From assembly GCF_026319305.1 (NCBI RefSeq), contig NZ_JAPDMV010000016.1, positions 1 through 64,000 on the forward strand: DNA of 64,000 nt, given 5' to 3'. This DNA is from Methylophaga sp. OBS4. Lineage in GTDB: Bacteria > Pseudomonadota > Gammaproteobacteria > Nitrosococcales > Methylophagaceae. The position numbers and the translations under genes are program-made. The notes under the pieces are model-generated. The model worked only from the letters and a program-made list of their open reading frames with translations, searched no databases and was not told the origin of the DNA. Below, in pieces: positions 15,789 to 24,111 of the stretch; the first letter of the stretch is position 1, and each line of letters starts with the position of its first letter.

Positions 15789-17162
15789 ATGGTATATAAA
15801 AACAAGCTGCTGACAGTTTCAGCCTCGATTCTAAGCACCACTCTAATGATGTCTCAACCGCTTCTGGCTCAGACTCTGACCGAGGCAGTTGATAAAACAA
15901 TCCAGAGCAATCCGACGATTCTGGCTGAAACCAATCGCCGCCTGAGTGTCGACAAGACTGTCGATCAGGCGCGGGCCGGTTATTATCCGAAGGTCGATCT
16001 TAATCTGGGTATCGGACGGGAGCGAGCGGAGAACAATGCGACCCGCCCCGGCCATGAGACTTTGACCCGCGGAGAAGCAGGGCTGAGTGCTTCGCAAATG
16101 TTGTATGACGGCTTTGCCACTAAAAGTGCTGTCGAGCAGAGCCAGTCTTTGGCCGAGTCTGCGGGCTTTGGTGTGGCCGACACTGCCGAAACGACCAGTC
16201 TCAGAGCCATTCAGGTTTACCTTGATGTCTTACGCAGACAGGATCTGCTGTCACTGACAGAGGATAATCTTGAAAGCCATGAGAAAATCCATTCACAAAT
16301 TCAACAGCGTGCGGACAGTGGTGTGGGTAATAAGGCCGATGTTGAGCAGACTAAAGCCCGTTTGGCACTCTCACAAGCTAATGTGACAGCGACCAAAGGT
16401 AACCTTGAAGATGCACAAAGCAGCTATTTGCGAGTGATCGGGAACCTGCCTGAGTCGCCTGTTGACCCTGGCGATGAGTGTTGTGATAAAGCGCCGGCCA
16501 CGCTGGATGATGCGATGAAAATTGCTTATAACCAGCATCCGGCATTGCGCTCAGCAATAGCCGGGCACGAAGCTGCGCTGGCCCAGGAACAAGGTGCTGA
16601 AGCGCCGTTCCATCCTCGTGTGGACTTGGAGTTGGGTACCCGTGCCGACAACAATCTGGACGGTGAAAGAGGGCACGAGAAAGAAGCACTGGCCATGGTC
16701 CGTATGCGCTACAACCTGCTTAACGGCGGTGCAGACAAAGCACGTATTGAAGAAACCGGCTTCCTCAGTGAGCAGGCGAAAGAAACCGCTAATATCGCCA
16801 AACGTGAAATAGAAAATGATGTTCGTCTGGCCTGGAATGCGTTGGATACTATTTCCAGTCGCCTGCCGATTCTGGCGCAGCGTGTTAAGTCTGCGGAAAA
16901 AACACGGGATGCTTATCAACAGCAATTCAATCTGGGTCAGAGAACTCTGCTGGATCTGCTGGATACAGAAAATGAAGTTCTGACGGCACGAACTGATTAC
17001 ACCAATGCATACTACGATCAGATTTATGCTTGTTACTGGTTGTCAGAAACCATGGGTAAATTGCTGGAAGTTCTGGAACTGAAAGCACCGGAACAGGCGA
17101 TTACCGTGGCCGGACCTGATAAGCGGAGCAAAGAGGAGACCGCGGTTACTACCGATATGTAG
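15789..17162 (+). CDS. TolC-family outer-membrane channel protein
   Basis: 457 residues, starting at ATG 15789 with GGAG 7 nt upstream. A signal peptide ends near LLAQ-TLTEAV. TolC traits include LTEAVDKTIQSNPTI, LSASQMLYDGFATKSAVEQS, and the repeat half with MVRMRYNLLNGG ... FNLGQRTLLDLLDTENEVLTARTDY. Family members form trimers giving a tunnel through the outer membrane for type I secretion or efflux. The OmpA neighbour favours type I secretion. No ABC exporter or membrane-fusion gene is adjacent, so its partners are elsewhere. A strong terminator follows. Confidence 0.92.
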   Translation: MVYKNKLLTVSASILSTTLMMSQPLLAQTLTEAVDKTIQSNPTILAETNRRLSVDKTVDQARAGYYPKVDLNLGIGRERAENNATRPGHETLTRGEAGLSASQMLYDGFATKSAVEQSQSLAESAGFGVADTAETTSLRAIQVYLDVLRRQDLLSLTEDNLESHEKIHSQIQQRADSGVGNKADVEQTKARLALSQANVTATKGNLEDAQSSYLRVIGNLPESPVDPGDECCDKAPATLDDAMKIAYNQHPALRSAIAGHEAALAQEQGAEAPFHPRVDLELGTRADNNLDGERGHEKEALAMVRMRYNLLNGGADKARIEETGFLSEQAKETANIAKREIENDVRLAWNALDTISSRLPILAQRVKSAEKTRDAYQQQFNLGQRTLLDLLDTENEVLTARTDYTNAYYDQIYACYWLSETMGKLLEVLELKAPEQAITVAGPDKRSKEETAVTTDM

Positions 17163-17189
17163 TCCTTTACAGAACCATAACCTCCTCAC

Positions 17190-17226
17190 AAAAAAGCCCC
17201 AACAGTTTTGCTGTTGGGGCTTTTTT
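17190..17226 (+). terminator. Rho-independent terminator after the TolC-like gene
   Basis: AAAAAGCCCCAACAG (17191-17205) pairs perfectly with CTGTTGGGGCTTTTT (17211-17225) around TTTTG, with a T-run. Confidence 0.95.
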
Positions 17227-17380
17227 GCTTATTAGTTGTTTCGGTATATGCTGATTTGGGTGGCTATCTATATTGCCATGATTGAAGACAAACGTGTCAA
17301 AATAGACAAGTGCAATCTTGCCGATGCCCGGCAGGTCTACCAGCATCCTAGCCGGTATATGCAGCACCACAGCACAACCG

Positions 17381-17395
17381 TTGAAAGAGCACTAG
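17381..17395 (+). repeat. Copy of a 15-nt motif upstream of tpx
   Basis: TTGAAAGAGCACTAG lies about 78 bp before tpx, just before a -35-like TTGACG. The same motif occurs as an inverted pair at 18082-18116, upstream of the next gene. Confidence 0.5.
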
Positions 17396-17472
17396 TTGAC
17401 GGTGCGAACGCCGGATGTAAGGCTCGTAGAACATCATTATTCTTGTAACAAAATCACCAAGAGGATTTAATT

Positions 17473-17967
17473 ATGGCGACAGTAACGTTAAAAGGACAAC
17501 CGTTTAAAACAGCAGGCGAGTTGCCGGCTGTTGGCAGCAAAGCCCCCGGTTTCACCCTGACGAAACAGGACTTATCCGATCTCTCACTGGCTGATTTGTC
17601 CGGGCGGGTGGTGTTGAATATTTTTCCTTCTATTGACACGCCCACTTGTGCGGCCTCCGTACGCCAGTTCAACAGTAAAGCGGCAGCGCTGGCGAACACC
17701 ACAGTGGTGTGTGTATCGAAAGATCTGCCTTTCGCCCTGGGGCGTTTTTGTGGCGCAGAGGGTATTGAAAATGTGGAAGCGGTATCAGCATTCCGCTCCA
17801 ATTTTGCCGAGGACTATGGCTTGACTATTAAAGAAGGTCCGCTGGCAGAGCTGTGCTCACGTGCTGTTGTGGTCATCGGTGAAGACGGCAATGTGCTATA
17901 CACTGAGCAAGTGGCCGAAATTGCTGACGAGCCGGATTACGACAAAGCTTTGGCTGTATTGGCTTAA
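17473..17967 (+). CDS. tpx: Thiol peroxidase (atypical 2-Cys peroxiredoxin)
   Basis: 164 residues, normal for Tpx. The peroxidatic Cys is C59 in DTPTCAASVRQF and the resolving Cys is C93 in GRFCG; FNSKAAAL and SKDLPFALGRF are family signatures. The enzyme reduces hydrogen peroxide and alkyl hydroperoxides using thioredoxin. AGAGGA precedes the ATG. It is a single-gene unit with terminators on both sides. A 15-nt motif and a possible -35 lie upstream. Confidence 0.95.
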   Translation: MATVTLKGQPFKTAGELPAVGSKAPGFTLTKQDLSDLSLADLSGRVVLNIFPSIDTPTCAASVRQFNSKAAALANTTVVCVSKDLPFALGRFCGAEGIENVEAVSAFRSNFAEDYGLTIKEGPLAELCSRAVVVIGEDGNVLYTEQVAEIADEPDYDKALAVLA

Positions 17968-17982
17968 TTATTTCTACCGGTT

Positions 17983-18014
17983 AAAAAAGCCCCGCGAACC
18001 AGCGGGGCTTTTTT
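17983..18014 (+). terminator. Rho-independent terminator after tpx
   Basis: AAAAAAGCCCCGC (17983-17995) pairs with GCGGGGCTTTTTT (18002-18014), loop GAACCA, T-run included. Confidence 0.95.
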
Positions 18015-18081
18015 ATGCCTGTTATGATGAAACTATGTTGTACTGAATGCAGGTTGCGGCTTGAATAAGGATATGATGCGC

Positions 18082-18116
18082 TAGTGCTCTTCCAATATCA
18101 CATTGAAAGAGCGCTA
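18082..18116. repeat. 15-bp-arm inverted repeat before the gene at 18145
   Basis: TAGTGCTCTTCCAAT (18082-18096) faces ATTGAAAGAGCGCTA (18102-18116) across a 5-nt spacer, 13 of 15 positions pairing. The arm is the same sequence as the motif upstream of tpx. It ends 28 bp before the next start codon, so it could be an operator or an mRNA hairpin. Confidence 0.6.
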
Positions 18117-18144
18117 AGAACGTTATAAGCCCATAACAGGTTTT

Positions 18145-18792
18145 ATGACTGACCACGCTTTTTTATTTTCATCGGTCGCAGTGATGGCAGAGTTTCATCC
18201 ACGCGCCAAAGCATTACGTTTCTGGCGTGATGAAGGCAGTGGTCTGCTGCGATCAAGCATTGTGTTTTACGACACACCGTTGCAATCACTGGAACAGCTG
18301 GAAGCGGATATTGCCGTGGTGTCGAGTATGCTGGCGGATGCTGCGCTGCCCGATTTTCATGCCTTTTGCACCGATATAGAAACTATTTTTGAAGGTGGTC
18401 AGCCTTCAGGTCCGGTGGCTTCACTCCAGGAACTGGACTGGCCCAGATTCCGCCGGATATCAGCCTATGCCCAGCACTGGAAACAACGTAACCCGCGCGA
18501 AGTGAATAAATTACTGACTTTTGTGATGGGTATACCCTTATACAGCTGTCTGCTTGGGCAGTTCATTACGCTGCGCCACAATGATACCGAGCAGGAAATT
18601 CTGGCGCAGATTCACGAACCGGGCGTGGTGTATATGATGGGGGTGAATCGGTTTAAACAGTTATTTCGCGAAGAAATAGACACAGCGTTTAATCAGGCAA
18701 AAATGCTGGTGTCGACTTTCCGGGGCACACGAACAGAGGATGCTGCCCGCATCGTAAACGGCATGGTCAACTCAATGGTCAAAAGATCCTAA
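18145..18792 (+). CDS. Cytosolic protein of unknown function
   Basis: 215 residues with no signal peptide or membrane span. The N-terminal third contains a beta-rich SSIVFYDTPLQSLEQLEADI segment. The C-terminal two thirds are helical, with TFVMGIPLYSCLLGQFITL and EDAARIVNGMVNSM. I do not recognise it. The ribosome site is weak. The gene is monocistronic, with an inverted repeat upstream and a hairpin directly after the stop. The shared upstream motif hints at common control with tpx. Confidence 0.7.
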   Translation: MTDHAFLFSSVAVMAEFHPRAKALRFWRDEGSGLLRSSIVFYDTPLQSLEQLEADIAVVSSMLADAALPDFHAFCTDIETIFEGGQPSGPVASLQELDWPRFRRISAYAQHWKQRNPREVNKLLTFVMGIPLYSCLLGQFITLRHNDTEQEILAQIHEPGVVYMMGVNRFKQLFREEIDTAFNQAKMLVSTFRGTRTEDAARIVNGMVNSMVKRS

Positions 18793-18825
18793 AAAGCTGG
18801 ATTATGTCTGGCACAATCCGGCTTT
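18791..18825 (-). terminator. Terminator of the protease/DUF4168 unit
   Basis: AAAGCTGGATT (18793-18803) pairs with AATCCGGCTTT (18815-18825) with one G-T wobble. On the minus strand the stem ends in a TTTTT run, suiting the minus-strand genes. It begins at the last bases of the convergent gene. Confidence 0.75.
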
Positions 18826-18848
18826 GGGTGGATGAAGTGAAATGAAGA

Positions 18849-19079
18849 TCAGTTCATCATTTCCATTACACACTCACGCAATGCGGGATCATCGCGTACT
18901 GCCTGTGCAATCTGGCTGTAGGTTTCAACATCCAAACCGGCACTTTGTACAGCTTGAACCATGGTTTGGCTGGCTTCCTGCTGCAGCGCTGTTGCCTGGT
19001 CAGGATCGTCGGCTTTTTCCAGTTTAGCTGCGTACTCTTCGCGGATAGATTCCAGATCGGCCTGATTCAGTGGTGACAC
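18849..19079 (-). CDS. DUF4168-like small protein
   Basis: 76 residues from a GTG at 19079. The run IREEYAAKLEKADDPDQA, then LQQEASQTMVQAVQSAGL and YSQIAQAVRDDP, matches the C-terminal part of DUF4168 proteins, which are usually exported. Here no signal peptide is present, so the protein appears shortened. The start overlaps the protease stop by 13 bp, suggesting reinitiation. The role of DUF4168 is not known. Confidence 0.7.
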   Translation of the reverse strand: MSPLNQADLESIREEYAAKLEKADDPDQATALQQEASQTMVQAVQSAGLDVETYSQIAQAVRDDPALRECVMEMMN

Positions 19080-20629
19080 ATTTGCTGATTGACCTGCACT
19101 TGTCCCCAGCCATAGCGAGTGTCAAAGCCACGGCTTCCCAGATCCACGGCATTGAATCGCAGGGTTTCAAATAATCTGTCGCGAGAATACCCCGGCTGTT
19201 GGCTGAGATACAAAGCTGCGATGCTGACTGCATGCGGCACGGCTAGAGAGGTGCCTGAACGATACTGTCCGCTGTGTGTTTTCGAGGCCGTCCAGATATC
19301 GACACCGGGTGCTGCAAAATCAATGTAATCACCCTGATTGGCGGAAGCTAATATTTCACCTCTGGCATCAATCGCGGTAATGGTGATAACGCCGGGTAAA
19401 GCAGCGGGATAAGCGGACTTTTGCCGATTTCCGTCGTTACCTGCTGCGGCGAAAATAATTAAACCTTTGTTAATGGCTTGGGCAAACAAGGTGTTGGTGA
19501 CTTTGTTGACATTGGGGCTGGTTAAGGACACATTGACCAGCTGGACCTGTTGTTTGATAAACCAGTCCATCGCCCGGGCAATCGCTTCTGCAGTGGCGAC
19601 AGAGTCCTGCCCACGCACCTGAACTACATTAGCGGCTTTCAAGTTGATAAACGGCACCAAACCCTGAAAACCATGATCCGGCTGACTGCCAACCAGCAAA
19701 ACCGCGATCGCTGTAGCATGATCTTGATCCGGTTTTTGCGAAGGCAGTAAAAAGTTTCTTGTTTTGATGTTTTTTGCCATCAGAGCCGGATGAGTCATAT
19801 CAATATCGCCGTCGAGCATGCCAACGCTGACTTTTATGGTTGATCTCGGTGAACATTCTGCCTGCTCGGGCCAATGCATTTGAGCTGCGGCATGCAATTG
19901 TGGTGACCCGCCACTGGTGTAAAAATGATGGTTAAAATCAATAGCGGCATCGGCAAAAGTTGCCCGCAGTTTTTTGAGTGCTTTATTAAGGTTTCTGTCT
20001 GAGCCGCCTAATACCAGCAATGTCTGGTTGATACTGTTGAGTTGGTGCCGGCGTAACAGCAGATAACCCAATTTCGAACCTTCCTTGATGATTTGATCGA
20101 CAAGCCCTGAATGGACCAGTACCAGGATCTCGCCACTTTCATGGGCTTCTTGCACAGGTAACAGGTGGTGTTTGGCGATCGATGGACACAGTCGCAGTGA
20201 CATACCGGTATTCTGGCTTACATCCGCACCCTCGGCAGCCAGTAATACCAGTGAATATTGCTGCCCGGGTTTGAGCGTGGTGTCACGTGGGATCTGTATA
20301 AGAATTTGCTGTTTGCTGATGCTCAGCAATTTCAATGCAATAAACTGTTTTTCTGCTCTCAACACCAGTCGGTACTTGGATAAGTCCATTAATTGCTCAC
20401 CGGTCAGTTTGAGTACTTCTCCCGGTAAAACACAGCCATGGCGGTCTAGGTTAAACAGCAAAGATTTGCCAGCGACTAAGCGTTTAGACGAAGAGGTGGC
20501 AGTGCCAGGTGAAAATACAGCGCGGGTATCCGTTTCTGCCCCGCGATTCAGCGCCTGAATCGGGGCAACAATCAGAGTCAGGCCGAGCCATAAAGTCAGC
20601 AACGACAAGATGGTCTGCGAAAATTGCAT
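19067..20629 (-). CDS. Second S8 (subtilisin-like) serine protease, paralog of 6469-8016
   Basis: 520 residues with a signal peptide (about 1-26). It has the same architecture as the protease at 6469-8016: a beta-rich N-terminal region with Cys66 and Cys148, a propeptide-like segment (about 165-235), and a subtilase domain with Asp273 (GMLDGDID), His304 (QDHATAIA), Asn398 (AAGND) and Ser461 (SGTSLAVP). The two share DAAIDxNxxxxxxGG, NQGDYxDFxAPGVDxWTA and SGQYxSGTS. It is not next to a sigma/anti-sigma pair; a DUF4168-like gene overlaps its 3' end. It may be a regulon member or a partner of the first protease. Confidence 0.92.
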   Translation of the reverse strand: MQFSQTILSLLTLWLGLTLIVAPIQALNRGAETDTRAVFSPGTATSSSKRLVAGKSLLFNLDRHGCVLPGEVLKLTGEQLMDLSKYRLVLRAEKQFIALKLLSISKQQILIQIPRDTTLKPGQQYSLVLLAAEGADVSQNTGMSLRLCPSIAKHHLLPVQEAHESGEILVLVHSGLVDQIIKEGSKLGYLLLRRHQLNSINQTLLVLGGSDRNLNKALKKLRATFADAAIDFNHHFYTSGGSPQLHAAAQMHWPEQAECSPRSTIKVSVGMLDGDIDMTHPALMAKNIKTRNFLLPSQKPDQDHATAIAVLLVGSQPDHGFQGLVPFINLKAANVVQVRGQDSVATAEAIARAMDWFIKQQVQLVNVSLTSPNVNKVTNTLFAQAINKGLIIFAAAGNDGNRQKSAYPAALPGVITITAIDARGEILASANQGDYIDFAAPGVDIWTASKTHSGQYRSGTSLAVPHAVSIAALYLSQQPGYSRDRLFETLRFNAVDLGSRGFDTRYGWGQVQVNQQMCHH

Positions 20630-20921
20630 GGTTGCCCGATCCTGATATGGAGCCTGTTGTTATGCTGTGGGGAATATTGCATTTCACAGCAGTGCTCAGG
20701 CTTTTCAATGTTTATTAGATACACGCCTGTAAGCCTCCGTACTTTGTGACAATCGTCGGAGCGCAACCTAATCCCTGTTGCCTCACTGTATTTGTTCAGG
20801 GCTATATGCTCTGTATTTTTTTCCGCTATGTCAGTGTTAAGTTTTGTTGAACAAATGCTCATTTACTAGGTGTTAACAGCCCTGGCTGAGCAAGTGACAG
20901 TTTCTGTCAATCATTTCAGCT
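20630..20921. other. Intergenic region
   Basis: About 290 bases between two minus-strand units. TGACAG/CTGTCA (20895-20909) makes a small hairpin just after the aldehyde dehydrogenase stop, without a T-run. No gene is seen. Confidence 0.4.
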
Positions 20922-22373
20922 TCAGGAAATGCCTTTGGATTTGATCACAATCATTTTTTCAATCTGCATATCTCCCATGGTATAAGGGATGCCGCCGGTG
21001 CCAAGCCCTGAGTGTTTCAGACCGGCAAACGGCATCCAGTCAACGCGGAATGCGGTATGTTCGTTAATCATCACGGCTGAAGCAGCGAGTTGTTCTGACA
21101 CATACATCGCGGTATCAATATTCTGGCTATAGACGGATGATTGGAATGCGAACTCCAGTGAGTTGGCCGCGCTGATGGCCTGATCAATATCCTTAAACGG
21201 ATAAACACAAACAACCGGGCCGAATATTTCAGCTGTAGAGACCTTGGCCTGCGCTGGTGGATTAAACAACACCGTGGGTGAATAACAGTTAAAGGGCAAA
21301 CTCTGACCGCCACACAGCAACTCACTACCCATATCCACCGCTTCCTGAACCCATGAAGCAACACGGGTTAATTCACCTTTGCGGATAATCGGACCGACCT
21401 CGGTTTTAGCTGACAGCGGATCACCGACCACCATTTTTTCGGCAGCGGCAGCTAATTTCTCCGCCAGTTCACGGGCAATCGAGTTGTGGGCATAAATACG
21501 CTGTACCGATACACACACTTGGCCGGCATGATAAAAACTGCCTTTGGCCAGACCGGGGATCGCCGCATCGATATCCGCATCCGCCGCGACAATGACCGGA
21601 GCGACGCCACCATGTTCCAGTGCACAACGCGCACCTGGTGCAAGTTTTGAGCGCAGATACCAGCCGACTTTAGCGCTGCCGATAAAGCTGAGAAAAGCCA
21701 CTCTGGGGTCTGTTGCCAGCTGTTCGGCAATATGGTGATTTTCTGTCAATAAAGCCTGACACCACTCGGCAGGCAAGCCTGCTTTGTAAAAGATCTCTAT
21801 CAGGCGGAAACATGACAATGGGGTGTTTTCGGCCGGTTTGACAATAACCGGGCAACCACTGGCGATGGCCGGGCCGACCTGATGGGCGATCAGGTTAAGC
21901 GGGTGGTTGAACGCGCTGATCGCCACCACCACGCCGATCGGTTCTTTACGGACCGTTGTCAGGTGATGTTGAGAAGCGGGATTGATGCCCATCGGAATGG
22001 TGTGTGGGGCATCATTACGCAGCACATCAATACATATGCGAATGCTGTCAATGCAGCGCGCCATCTCCACATTGGAATCTGGCAGCGGTTTGCCGCCTTC
22101 TTCTGCCGCGCCCGCTGCCAGCAGGTCAGCTTGATCTTTCATCATAATGACGGCCCGTTCCAGAATAGCAATACGTTCAACCACGGACAGCCATTTGTTA
22201 CGGTTGTGAAATAAGGCCTGTGCTGTTGCGAGGGCATGATTGACATCGTCGGCATTGGCTTTATCGACCGTGGCGATCAATCGGTCATCATAAGGTGAAT
22301 ACACTTCGGCGGTGGCCGCTTGTGTTTTGGAAAGACCGGCGATCATCACGGGAAAATGAGGAATGGCGTTCAT
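20922..22373 (-). CDS. NAD(P)-dependent aldehyde dehydrogenase
   Basis: 483 residues, the normal length for the ALDH superfamily. SAFNHPLN (Asn156), the nucleotide-site KPAENTPLSC, Glu253 in LEHGG and nucleophile Cys287 in GQVCVSVQRI are present. Glu253 is in EHGG rather than the usual ELGG, as in lactaldehyde- and phosphonoacetaldehyde-type members. AAGGAGA is 8 nt before the ATG. It follows the acetolactate-synthase-like gene by 13 nt, so the two form an operon. The substrate is probably an aldehyde formed by, or linked to, that TPP enzyme, but is not known. Confidence 0.9.
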   Translation of the reverse strand: MNAIPHFPVMIAGLSKTQAATAEVYSPYDDRLIATVDKANADDVNHALATAQALFHNRNKWLSVVERIAILERAVIMMKDQADLLAAGAAEEGGKPLPDSNVEMARCIDSIRICIDVLRNDAPHTIPMGINPASQHHLTTVRKEPIGVVVAISAFNHPLNLIAHQVGPAIASGCPVIVKPAENTPLSCFRLIEIFYKAGLPAEWCQALLTENHHIAEQLATDPRVAFLSFIGSAKVGWYLRSKLAPGARCALEHGGVAPVIVAADADIDAAIPGLAKGSFYHAGQVCVSVQRIYAHNSIARELAEKLAAAAEKMVVGDPLSAKTEVGPIIRKGELTRVASWVQEAVDMGSELLCGGQSLPFNCYSPTVLFNPPAQAKVSTAEIFGPVVCVYPFKDIDQAISAANSLEFAFQSSVYSQNIDTAMYVSEQLAASAVMINEHTAFRVDWMPFAGLKHSGLGTGGIPYTMGDMQIEKMIVIKSKGIS

Positions 22374-22386
22374 ATCGTGGCTCTCC

Positions 22387-24027
22387 TTAAAGAATGCAGA
22401 TTTTTTGTTTCAGACCTTCGCTGAGAATGGAATGATTCAGGGAATAATCGACTTCGAGGTCAATCAAATGAACGCCTTTTGAATTCAGCGCGGTTTCCAG
22501 AATCTTGGCAAACTCAGTATAGCTGGCGGGCCGGTGGCCCGTGGCGCCATACGCATCAGCATATTTAACAAAATCAGGATTGTTAAAACTAAGGCCATAA
22601 TCTTTAAAGCCCATGCTTTCCTGTTTCCATCTGACCATACCATAAGCGTTATCGTTGAAGATCAATACCACCAGATCCAGGTTCAGGCGGACAGCAGTTT
22701 CCAGTTCCTGAGAATTCATCATAAAACCACCATCGCCACAGACAGCCATGACCCGTTGTTCAGGGTGCAGTAATTTAGCCATCATCGCAGTAGGCAAGCC
22801 GGCCCCCATGGTCGCGAGTGCGTTATCAAGCAGAATAGAGTGGTAATAATAACTCTGATAATTACGGGCGAACCAGATTTTATACACCCCATTATCCAAC
22901 GCCAGAATGTCTTCTTCACCCATCAGCTCGCGAATAACTTTGACTGCGCTTTGCGGTAAAACCGGAAAGCGTTCGTCATCACTGTATGCGGACAGGCGTT
23001 CATGAACTTCCTGTTTTACCCGATAAAAATAAGAAAAGTCCCAGTGTTGTTGCAAGGTCAGGCCGGCCCGCAAGCGATTGATAGACGTGGCGATATCACC
23101 GACTACATCCAGTTGCGGGAAATAAACCGGGTCAATTTCGGCGGCATGGAAGTTGATATGAATCACTTGTGCACCGCCGTCTTTCATAAAGAAAGGCGGT
23201 TTTTCTACCTCATCATGACCCACATTAATAATCAGATCAGCGCGATCGATCGCACAGTGAAGAAAGTCTGATTCGGACAGCGCTGCGGTGCCCAGATAGC
23301 TGTCGTGACGTTCATCAATCACGCCTTTGCCCAGCTGAGTGTTGAAAAACGGTATGCCAGTGTGTTCGACGAACTTGGTCAAGGCCACACTGGCTCGTTT
23401 ACGGTTGGCACCGGCCCCGATCAGTAGCAATGGCATGGTGGCTTCTTCAATCATTTTCACCGCGTGCTGGATCGTACGGTTGTCCGCATCAGGACGACGA
23501 ATGGCCTCAACCGTGTAGATGCGTTCATGGGCTTCTTCTGCCGCGATATCTTCGGGTAACTCGATATGCACGGCACCGGGACGCTCTTCTATCGCGATGC
23601 GGAAAGCCTCACGCACAATGGCGGCTACCGTGTTGCCATGCACGACCTGTTTGGTGAACTTGGTGATGGGACGCATCATATTGACCACATCGACAATCTG
23701 GAATAAAGCCTGTTTGCTGGTTTTGATCGGTTTCTGGCCAGTGATGATCAGCATCGGCATGCCACCAAGCTGGGCATAAGCCGCTGGTGTGACCAAATTG
23801 GTGGCGCCGGGACCGAGTGTGGAAAGGCAGACACCGGGTTTGCCGGTCAGCCTGCCGTAGTTGGCGGCCATGAATCCGGCACCTTGCTCATGTCGGGTAA
23901 TAATGAGTTTAATTGATGAATGTTGCAGTGAATCGATAAAATCCAGGTTTTCTTCGCCCGGTATACCGAAAATGTATTCGACCCCTTCGTTTTCCAGCGC
24001 TTTGACGAGTAGGTCTGATGTTTTCAT
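22387..24027 (-). CDS. Acetolactate synthase large-subunit-like TPP enzyme
   Basis: 546 residues from the ATG at 24027, with GAAGGA 6 nt upstream. Family signs: GVEYIFGIPGEEN, the TPP-activating Glu in TRHEQGAGFMA, the middle domain, and the TPP/Mg motif GDGGFMMNSQE ... NDNAYGM. No small regulatory subunit (IlvH/N) follows; instead an aldehyde dehydrogenase gene is 13 nt downstream. Catabolic AlsS-type enzymes act without a small subunit. It may make acetolactate from pyruvate, or be a different TPP-dependent decarboxylase or ligase feeding the aldehyde dehydrogenase. Confidence 0.88.
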   Translation of the reverse strand: MKTSDLLVKALENEGVEYIFGIPGEENLDFIDSLQHSSIKLIITRHEQGAGFMAANYGRLTGKPGVCLSTLGPGATNLVTPAAYAQLGGMPMLIITGQKPIKTSKQALFQIVDVVNMMRPITKFTKQVVHGNTVAAIVREAFRIAIEERPGAVHIELPEDIAAEEAHERIYTVEAIRRPDADNRTIQHAVKMIEEATMPLLLIGAGANRKRASVALTKFVEHTGIPFFNTQLGKGVIDERHDSYLGTAALSESDFLHCAIDRADLIINVGHDEVEKPPFFMKDGGAQVIHINFHAAEIDPVYFPQLDVVGDIATSINRLRAGLTLQQHWDFSYFYRVKQEVHERLSAYSDDERFPVLPQSAVKVIRELMGEEDILALDNGVYKIWFARNYQSYYYHSILLDNALATMGAGLPTAMMAKLLHPEQRVMAVCGDGGFMMNSQELETAVRLNLDLVVLIFNDNAYGMVRWKQESMGFKDYGLSFNNPDFVKYADAYGATGHRPASYTEFAKILETALNSKGVHLIDLEVDYSLNHSILSEGLKQKICIL

Positions 24028-24111
24028 GATGTGTCCTTCTCGGTTTGGTACAAGGTGTCTCATCGATGCTTGTTGTGATTGATTATATAGTGATAAAACA
24101 GCTCACGGCTA

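Noticed and set aside
17236-17448. 70-codon frame between two units near tpx
   Set aside because: It begins directly after a terminator, lacks a ribosome site and covers the tpx promoter and motif region.
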